Assembly: GCA_047495785.1 (NCBI GenBank)
Contig: JBLDXI010000032.1
Coordinates: 1,984,001-2,048,000 of the forward strand
From: Lepidodermella squamata
Lineage: Eukaryota > Gastrotricha
Direction: 5' to 3'
DNA: 64,000 nt
The notes below the pieces were generated by a model, which saw only the letters and a list, made by a program, of their open reading frames with translations, ran no database searches and was not told where the DNA came from. Numbering within the stretch: the stretch's first letter is position 1; each line of letters begins with the position of its first letter. Below are positions 1-10,200 of this stretch, piece by piece. The position numbers and the translations under genes were made by a program.

Positions 1-794
1 TTTCAAGCCAAGAAACCTTCACGGATGTTTACCGTGAAATTCGTGAGCTTGAACAGCGGCGATTTCTGCGTCAAATCGCCTCGTTTTCCGAACAAACAAC
101 GTGCCCTCGGCTAGTTGTAATTGATGTCGACGAAAACAGCCCGCCTAATACCGAAAGTGATTCGACATCCGAGTCTAAAATTTTACGTTTCAGTAAACTT
201 TCGTGGTGTTTGAAGTTTCTGTGTGAAAACGAGGATGGTTGGCATTATACCGATAATTCGTTGCCTATCGACTCTGATAAGGTGGATGATTTGATTTCGA
301 GGAGTGCGCCGTATTTAGGCCGAGTTTTTTCGCTAATGAAACACTCCGATAACCCTCCGCGGCTCATGTCAGCCAAAGACCCGGCATTGAGTGAGGTATA
401 CGAAACCGCCCTGCAAGAAATCGAGAAAATGATCAAGTTCGAGGAAAGTTTTGAGGCAGATTATCATTACTTAGTTCAATTCGCTATTGAACTCGATAGT
501 GAAACTTCTTTTGGCGGCTTGCGGCTTTGTCAGTTAGCTGTTGGAAAAGAACTTTGGCTTTGCAGCGAGCATTCAGAAGCGATTAAATCGAAGCTGAAAG
601 GAGTTTCGAGTGATTTCAAGGGCCGGGATAAGAAAATGGACGCGATGACCGGCATCGGCATAGGCGACAACTTCACTGTGAAACATCAGCCGATCAAAGT
701 AGATGCGCCCGGTAGACCGTTTTCTTCAATGTCGACCAGTGGCAGAGCGCATTCAGCTAAAGCAAAAACTAGTCGAGCATGCAGTCTACAATAG
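1..794 (+). CDS. 3' end of an unidentified gene (partial, runs off left edge)
   Basis: A reading frame is open from base 3 to the TAG at 792-794 with no start of its own, so this is the last exon or exons of a gene that begins upstream. About 263 residues are visible. The first part holds a short helical stretch (VYREIRELEQRRFLRQ), a strand-like LVVIDVDE, and a conserved-looking core KLSWCLKFLCENEDGWHY followed by APYLGRVFSLMKH. The last 60 residues are basic and low in complexity. The core vaguely recalls C-terminal regions of large Roco/LRR-type signalling proteins, but I do not recognise the family and assign no function. Codon use (frequent TCG and CGA) matches the neighbouring genes. Real coding status is well supported; identity is not. 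Confidence 0.75.
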   Translation, partial: SSQETFTDVYREIRELEQRRFLRQIASFSEQTTCPRLVVIDVDENSPPNTESDSTSESKILRFSKLSWCLKFLCENEDGWHYTDNSLPIDSDKVDDLISRSAPYLGRVFSLMKHSDNPPRLMSAKDPALSEVYETALQEIEKMIKFEESFEADYHYLVQFAIELDSETSFGGLRLCQLAVGKELWLCSEHSEAIKSKLKGVSSDFKGRDKKMDAMTGIGIGDNFTVKHQPIKVDAPGRPFSSMSTSGRAHSAKAKTSRACSLQ

Positions 795-1287
795 CCTCTA
801 TGCACACACTCGTGTTTTATTTCGAAAACATATTGTAGATAGATCTTAACTGCTTGAGAACTAAAAATAGCTATTTTATTATAATTAATTATGATTTGAT
901 GAGAGGTGCATGTAAGATACTGTGCTACTTGTTATTGTACAAGTGGTAGTGCAAAATTTGGCACGAGTCCTTAACTACAGATAACACGATGTCATTTAAA
1001 GATTTGCTAAAATTGTGCTGTGATATTTTTGTTGAAATTTGATGCTGTGATATCTGAATACAAATAAATGATGATTACTTTTCGAGTAGTTCTTATAAGA
1101 AAGCAATGTGATTCATCGTTAACTCGTTTTACTAATATTTTCTGTTTTTTATTTATTTTCGTTGTTTCTGTTATAGGTTTTGTAAATTTGATCTCCGCTG
1201 TGAACATTTTTATATTTTGTTATATAGATTTTATTTTATTTCCATTTTTCTGTTCTCTAGTTTTTTAATTAAAAGCGTAACTCTCGG
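795..1287. other. Intergenic, AT-rich
   Basis: This is 3' flank of the left-edge gene and 5' flank of the NACHT/TPR gene. A possible AATAAA polyadenylation signal lies near 1063. Short open frames on both strands here are AT-rich and look non-coding. Confidence 0.6.
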
Positions 1288-4200
1288 ATGGGTTGCGGCT
1301 CTAGTAGTCAGTTGGTGGTGACAAGCGCAGCACCAGGTGTCGCTGTCCGCCAGCTGCGAAGCGTTGAAGACCTAACTTTCACTGATATTGAAACAGCCTG
1401 GGTCGTCGCTAATCAAACCGCGTCGAATAAGCCGATAAGCCCGCCTGTGATTAAACGAGCCGGTTGGCGTACAATCCGCATATTCGTGTCTTCCACATTC
1501 AAAGATTTCGACTCGGAACGCGAGATTCTTGTCAAGAAGGTCTTCCCTGATTTGAGGGTTTGGTGCCAATCGAGACGCCTTCATCTTATCGAATGTGATT
1601 TGCGCTGGGTTTGCAATTTCATATTTTCTTGAATTTTCGAATTTTGTAAAAAATTTGTAGGGAGTTCCCATCGATGCAACTACCGAAACTACCCTTCGAA
1701 CTTGTTTGGGAGAAATCGATCGTTGTTACTCGGAAAACGTCATGCCTTTTTTCGTGAATATGACCTCAGAAAGGATAGGCTGGGTCCCACTAGGTATATA
1801 TTTTTCTACAGTAAAATTGCATGATTAATGTTTCCATTTAAAGGAGAGGACATTCCCGAAGCAGTAAAGTCAGAATATAAATGGGTCGATGGTCTTTCAG
1901 TTACCGAAATGGAAATAATGCATGGTGCTTATAGACCAGACAATCCAAATGGTATGCGAATTTTTGTTTTAAAAAATCCATTTTAACGTTTTTAATAATA
2001 GCTTTATTTATGATGCGAAATCCGTCGTATTTGGAGACCGTACCTGAAAACTTGCGTAGCCATTTCGTCGACGAAAACAAAAATATAGCGCCGTATAAAC
2101 TGCAGATGCTGAAACAGATGATTTCTCAAAAATTTATGTCTTCCTCGCAACTCGAGTATTACGACTGTAAATACGACGGTCTAGACTCGTTTGGCCGGCC
2201 GCGGCTGAAAATTGAGCCGAAATTCTCTGAAATCGTGGCGAAATTCTTTCAAGAACGTATTGCCGCTCAATATCCACTTGCCGAGGATAAAAATGCGAAC
2301 CCGTTCGAGGAAGTGAGACAGCAGCATGAAGCGTTCATGAAAATGATCTCCGAGCGGGTGGTTGGTCGAGACGGCTTGGTTGAAGATGTAAGATCTGATT
2401 TTGAGAACTTTTTCAAAATATAACTCTCTCATTTTTAAAGCTGATGAATACATATATTTTGCCAAGCAATACTGCTCCTGCTTTAATCTTCGGCGGCCCT
2501 GGTCTAGGGAAAACTTCGATTATGTCCGCTTTGGCAGATCGATGCCTTACAATGGCTGCCTCGAATCGTCTACCAAAGTATGAATTCATTATTTATTGCC
2601 AAATTTTTGAACCCCCAAAAACACCTTAAATTCGAAATGAGATGCACGACGGGAGATCGAAAAAGCGGGTTTTTAATCAGACTTCCACCTATTCAGGGTA
2701 TCTCCTTCAGGTTTTATAATTGTTATGGAAAATAGCGTAACGACAGGCAGGCAGGCAGGAATTACACATTGCTGTCACATTTCCTTCGAAAAATTGGTCC
2801 GATAATTTTATCGGCAAGAATGCCTGCCCAGACCATAACTTTTGGAGCACTTAGCTGCCGTTGATGACGAACGAATTCAGGTCTTGAGCCTCCGGGAGCC
2901 CAATAGCGAAAATTCTCTTTGTTCACAATGCCGCTGAGGCTGAAATGCTGAAATGCATATTGACCTTAAATGACCTTTCGAACGCTGTGATTGCTTTCCG
3001 CAAAATATTAGTCTGACGCGATCGCGTTATTTCATCGAAAGGTGTAGTTCAGCGTCTTCATCTTCCAGGGTGCAGAAATTCGATAAATGACGATAAATGA
3101 CTTTAAAAACGTCAACAAGCTACTCCACACTGTTGAGATTTAGATCTTCGTGGCTAATATCCAGAATTCCTTCAATACAAGTATTGATTTCTCTCTCCTT
3201 GGACGGTCGTATCACTTCGGAATAACTGGAAGGGCATTGCAAAAGTTACTTACTCGCTTTCACCGACATTGTGCTCGTGATATGAATGTATTCGGTCAAA
3301 TTACGGAGGATGCCGACGGAAATCGCCAAATTATGATGGACGTAACTCAGAAAACTAGCGTTGTTATACAAGCGGTATTGTATATTACGCAAGCATATAA
3401 TTCAGAATTTAACAACCGACCACTGAACGTTCGGTGCCATGAAGTCAGCATGGACAATCGAATGACAGGTAATCTTCGTAATAAAATAGCTATAGCTATC
3501 GTCGTCATCTACGTGTTCACGGAACCAAACAGCATACTCGAGCATTGAGCGTTTTTATTGATGAATCGTGTAAACCGTTTCTAATTGCGCTGATAGCCTT
3601 CAAAATCTTTCAGCATGATGACTATAACCTGAGAATGGATTTATGAAAGACTCATCAACATACGGGCGCCGTCGTTCACAAATTCGAAAAACTGAGAAAT
3701 TTTCAACACAATGGTTGCCCCCTTGAAAATTACGATTTCGCAATAAAAAACACAACCCAGTAGGTAATCGATGACGCTCTGCACACTGGTTACCGATTTT
3801 TCTCTCAATTAGCTAACCGTAACCGGCAATTAGCGAAAAATGAAAATATTTGAATCGTAGTGTTTATATACTCATTTCTAGGGTAAAAAAAATCGCTGAT
3901 TCCGAAAATCATATTTTCAACTAAAAATTCGGCAATTTAATTTTTTTCATGTCATTTAGGCCCGATTTCCGACGAGTTAGACATGTAATAAAAATCTGGA
4001 AAATTCACCAAAATGTGCGGCTCAAAACTGTTACTATATAGACCTGTTTTCAGCGTTCTAGAATGATTTTTAAGGATGGTGACCATTGTCTCAAATGACA
4101 AAAATTTTGTGAAAAACATTTGTGAACGACGGCGCACGTATGAAACAGTGCTATATGTTCGCGTCATCCGTAATCGTGTAACAACGAGGAGACCTTTTCC

Positions 4201-7200
4201 AATGTCACACCCGCCGACCTTGAAGATAGCCTCTATTACATAGCCCATTTATCCCATTTATTTAGCAAGCATATTGCCGGAGGGCGACGTGGTAATAACC
4301 GATTACCACGTCGCCCTCCGGCAATATGCTTGCTAAATACTCTGCTCGCACCTGTTCGGCGCCAGCGATGTTCCCGTCGCTTATGCCCTGCTGGTACAGC
4401 TCGATGTTTGAAACAATTTGAAGCAGTTTGAAGCTAGCTACAACTAGAAAGAAAGAAAGAAGTGAATGGCAGAGGTCAAAATTTGGTCGAGAAACCAGGG
4501 AATATACACCAAAGGAAAGAAGCAAATGAGCAAAAACTAGAGCTCCATGTTGCTCAGAAGTTCTCTGCTTAAGCCTTCTCGACAGGGGTTTTCAGAAAAA
4601 AAGAAATTTGATGGCACCCAACCCATGACGTTATTTTTCGATTTATTTGAAATGAATTATTTTTAGACCAACCAAATCCAGTCATTGGACTGTTTTCTAC
4701 CACTTTGTCGGGGCTGTTCCCGGCTCAACTGACCTTCTCAACGCTCTTCGCCGTCTTCTATTCGAGTTAAAAATTGTCACTAAACGGTCAAAGCTGCCGT
4801 CGGGTCTCGAGGAAGCTATGGGCCTAGTTCGATCTTCTCTTACAAAATCAACGACTCGAAATGCGATAATTATTATCGATGCGCTGAACCAATTCGACGA
4901 CACGCATGGTGCTCCAGCCCCTGTTTCTTGGCTGCCAACGCAGCTTTCACCTACAATTAGGCTGGTCATCTCAGCTACCCCTGAAAGTAAGCAGTATAAG
5001 CTCATCCACGATTTGGCGGCCGATTGGAAGTTGGAGCAAATTCGACCCCTGGATCGCATAACCAAATGCGAAATGGTCAGATCTCAGCTTGCTCGATGGA
5101 ACAAGTGCGTTTCTTCTCAAAATCCGAGTTTTTTTAAATTAAGGTGGTATTTTTAGGCAGCTTGATCAAGGTCAAATGGAACTACTCCTGAATAAACGAA
5201 GTTCAGACAACCCATTATGGCTGTCACTAGCCTGTGAGGAATTACGGGTTTTCGGTCAATTTCGCGAACTTACCAATAAAATAAGAAAATTACCTGATGG
5301 CCTACTCGAGTTGGAAGAGGAAATCCTGGCTAGATTCGAATCCGAGACGGAAGGTCACCTTCTTGTTGCTACTTTATGCTTCCTCGAAGCTTCAGTTCGA
5401 GGCCTACTCGAGTCGGAATTACTCGAATTACTAGCTCTAGTCAACGGTCTTCCGGATGAGCTGGTCAATCTCCTCGAAGCAAAATCTGCCTTAAAAACTG
5501 CTCACCCTGTTCAGAAACCGGCTACGGATCGAAAATCAACTCCTCCCAGAACGACGGGTAGAATCGCCCCGAAACCCGCCCCAGTCAAATCTTCACCAAC
5601 TAAAAAAGTTGATCCGAAGCCAATTATTAAGCTGGCTCGATATGTTGAGGGGGACTCGCCTTCTCAGGGCCGTTTAACAGCGAAGCAATGGGCTGATTTA
5701 TACCGCGTTTTGCGGCCTTTCATCCGGCCATTTGGGTCTTCAGGCGAAGGCCGGCTCGATTTCTACCACCGATCGTTGAGTAAAGCAGTAAGGCGGCGGT
5801 ATTTTTCCCTCGTTAAGGAGACTTCAGTCGGCGAAACTGTGGTAAAGCAGGACGTGATTGTAGCCTGGTTTCACCGAATTTTAGCTCGGTATTTCAAATC
5901 GAGCTGTCTCGACATTGAACGGCGCATCGATGAGTACCCGAAACATGCGTATTACGCCAACGATCTGCAGGGAATGCTGAGTTTTCTGTCAGAATGGCCG
6001 GTTTTCGACGCAATGTATGACCCGGAATTTTCGCGTCAACTCAGCCAATCGTGGGCGTATGTCTATGACCTTAATTCAAGTGGGACCGCTCGAAAACCGC
6101 CGAAGCGCATCGCCTCGGGTAGTTTGGGACCAGCGACTGATGCTAGCACTATCGGAAGTGAGGTCTACGCGAAAATGGAGGAGGTATACCTAGGGCTGAT
6201 TGATGACTACAAAGAACCGATCGACCCGAACTCAGATCTGGGCCGAAATCAAATCGACCGTATCGAGAAAGTTGCGAGGGTTTTGATGCAGAATGGTCGG
6301 TATGAAGCAGCTATTCGTTTAGCTGATCGATTGATTGCGTTGAGCGCGCCACATTCTAGCCAGGTGCAGGTACCGGTTAACTTGGACGGGGATCTAAGTC
6401 CGCCGCCCTCTGTGCCAGAAAATGTTGAGGTTAAGCTTGAAACGACTGGTTCTTCTGAAGCTATGCTGTGGCATGCTGGGTTTATCTACCTTAAAGCTCA
6501 AATCTATGACGAGGAGATGCGGTCTCAGGACTACATGTACCAAAGCCATTTGCCGAAATTGACCGCTTTAGTCGAATGTTTCGAGAAGGCTATTACGATT
6601 TTCGACCAGTTGGCGCCTAGTGACGAGCGGCTTGGGAAATGTTTGAACCGGGTTGGGTTTCATTATTCCGGAATTGCGATGAGAAACGGCACTGAAAAGC
6701 TGAAGAAAGAAGAGGCGAAAACTATGGCGATAAAACGCGTTGAAGACGCGATTGATTTTTACACGCGCATGGGCGATCAGCCGGTGAATTTGGCTGACTG
6801 CTACATAACTCGAGGTGTTTGCGAGGGCACGGCGACTCAGAACCAAATTGATTACTACATGCGTGGGCTGAATCTGGCTATCGAGCATGTTGGGTTGTTC
6901 CACCCGATTTTGGATCGGGCTTATTTGAATGTTGGCATCTACTATGAAGACAACAAGAAAACTCAGGAAGCATACGCTTATTTTCGAAAGTGGTGAGTTC
7001 AACTATAATTTATTATGATACATCAGATTCTCGAGCTTATTTCTTAAAATATAATTATGTCCCATAAGTAACGCAAACAAAGAAAATACACGGAACCATC
7101 GGGGTTTTCCGGGTTTTCTCCGTTCAATTTTTTATTTTCTTTGGTTAAGTCGCGGGGTCAAGAGGGGTCAAGATGAAATATATACCTAACGGCCTTGAAA

Positions 7201-10200
7201 ATTCAAAATGTCTTGCACTTTTCTGACTGGCCACAACTTGGTCAGTGTAAATCCAGGTTTCAGACATTTAACAGTCGATGAGAGAATCATCTCTATTAGC
7301 ACGCACAAATGGCCGTATCTCATCAGGTTTGCGCTAGCATAATGCGGTCCTATTTCAGAGTAAAATAGCTGGAGCGACACTTGAACTGCAAGTGGGAGAT
7401 GACAGGTGAGGTATATTGAAAAAGCGGCGATTGACTGCTTTGCGATAAACACCTCCTTTTCATACCATTGATCTTCTATTTTCGAGCTTGTCACAGTTTG
7501 CTTATTCCCCCAAGCTTTTCTAGCCGTTCGAATTGTCTTGAAAATTTTCCTATTAATTTTGAAACAATTGCGTTTAGAATATCAGGTGCACCTGAACTTA
7601 ACTCACCAATAATTGTAAACCATCACAGCGGAAGCAAATGTCGTCGTAAGAAAGTAGAATACAACCAGTATAATCAACGTATCAACAGCTCCAATAAATG
7701 AGTATTCGAATGAGCCGCAAATCGGAACGGGGCTGTTGGGGTTTAGCTCTTTTATCAAAAAGTACTTCAAATCCATGGTATGATACGGCGCGAACGCTAT
7801 GATTGTCGCAAAGCCCGCGCTGAACATAAACAGCCCAGCCGTTATCAGAAGTAACTTGATTTGTGATAAAATAAATTCATTTTGTACGTGAGCTTATTTT
7901 CCGCCTTACCTTTCTACTGTTCGATTGGGGGAGTGCTAGAGAAGAAATTCGAAGTCCCATCTCGTAGCTAATCAGTGGATTCAACCAAAGTCCGAAGAAC
8001 CCGAACGTTGCACTATTCCAAAGAGCAAGCCAGCAGGAAATGGCTCCAGCTTCCCAATATCCTGTTGGTAGCGTGATGACATTAGCAACTGCCCAATTGA
8101 CAGCAAATGCAATATTTCTGAATGCTACCATTGAGTTCAGCATTACTATATCGCGTTTTACTTGTCGTCGGTGATACACAATGACATTGGCGATACTTGC
8201 CGTTGTGCCTAGAATTGTTGTGGCTATGATGAGGGCGACGTAGGGTAGACGGTCTTCGAACGTAGTCTTGCCAACATTGCTAATAAACCATCCGACGAAG
8301 TATGGTCTCGAGCTGTTGAAACCGCGGTCGCTCAGTTCTGCGCTTATCCAAGACCCGCCATTGTCGAGACTTGCTGTAGTCATGATCAAGAATTAGTCGT
8401 CTGAGTTGTTGCTTCAAATGATTATGATTCTGCAGAATATCAACTCTCTTTGTGCATTTATTGCCATAGTTGTTCCGCTCACACGTCTTTTTTGCATTGG
8501 GGACATTGTAGAAGTGAAAAGTAATGTGTTATCTCATGACGCAACACCGTAGGTTAACGAATGATGGGGGAAATCCGGCTTTATTGCCAGTGTCTAATGA
8601 TTTCGCATAAGAGCGCTGATTGCATTTCTAGCGTGGGGTGTTCTATTTAATCGGACAGTTCCTTCATTTTCCGACAGCGGCGGAGGCGCATTTTTGACGA
8701 ATTATTAGAACGAACAGAGGAATTTTACGGAATCACCTTAATGGAATCGATAACTCCGATCTTCACTTTCACTTGGCAGACCGAGAAGTCTCCACTACGC
8801 CAGATTCCTTGTGAGCACGTTTGAATGACGATCTTAAGCTCAAACCATTCCAATGATCCCAGCATCCGGAATGGATCACGAACAATATTTGAAAGACGGT
8901 TTTAAAACTTTACAGTTTCACTTGACAATTTCAGTTGCAAACGATACACGGGAACCAACCAGAAATGTGACTTGGAATGACCGACATGAAATGAGTCAAA
9001 GTTCAAACTTATGTCCAAGCCCAGGAACCTGAAAACCTTGAGTTGGGTTATCGCAGAGATCGATTTCATTTTTCTCATGTTCGTCCTGATCCTCTTCGAC
9101 AATCGGAAAACTATTCTCATCAGCTTTGATCTTCGCATCAAGCAGCTCTATGAATCTTCAATAATTATTATTGATATTATAATTAATGAACAATCAAACA
9201 GTCCGAGGAGACTGATTTGTTACATTGAATGCAAGTAGCATAATCATCTGGTAGCAAATCATGGGTAGGAACGCAGGCAACACATTGCTGATCAGAAACA
9301 ATTTTCGAATGCGGACGGGCATTACGCTCGTGACGAATTTGTTCCCATTCCACCGCTAAAGACTTACGCTCTTTATTCAATTGTTTGCGAAGCTCAGTTG
9401 CAGAGCCAGTCGAGTTGAGGTTCAGCATTTCGCATTCAAATCTTGTGGGGCTGAACAGCGGGCAATCGCGTTAGACGTAGGAACAACATATTGGATCGTC
9501 GCGTAATTGCTGCTTTCAAGCCTAGTTGCCCGAATATTTCGGACAACAATTCATTGAGGTGGCCGAGGAGCGAAGGGCTGGCTGGCTGGCTGGCTGAAGT
9601 CGCCGTCAAACCCGGCTTATTCGTTCACAAGGAGTTTTGAACACTGCAATTTCCGATGTTGACAACCTGCCCTTCGTTTTCGACGAGACGTTTTTGCGAG
9701 CCGAAAATAACAACGCTAATCTTTCTTTTGTCAAAACTTCGCGAAAAAACGATTTGCTGAGTTTATTGTCAGTCCTAGAAAAATCGGATTATATATCGTA
9801 GAAAGAAAATAACTCAAAATAGCATTAGCTTAAGTGTAAGCCAGATAGATGCTGGTCGTAGATCCGAAAGGCACTACATTTATCCACCTTTAATAAAAAC
9901 CTTCAAAGCAGCGGCAATAAGATTTGGGAAACCGACAGGGTTCTACTTGTATGCTTCAATAACGGCGAAGACAACCTCCGTCAGGACTTGGACTTGCAAG
10001 ATTTTCTGCGACAAACGTGGCATACCTTCTGGGAATTTTCGCCTGGTGAGCTTTTCACCCACATTGAAAATCTTGAAGCCCAGGATTTGTATTTCAACTT
10101 TTACGGTGTCAGCCGAATTTGCAGGCAGGTTTGAAGAGCGGTAGCTATTCTCGTAGGTAGCAGGATATTGACCTCCTTCGTCGCTCGAATCTTCGATTCC

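Noticed and set aside
3150-3548. 132-codon open frame in an intron as a nested gene
   Set aside because: No domain, no signal peptide, no splice partners; kept only as an unexplained relic in the intron description.
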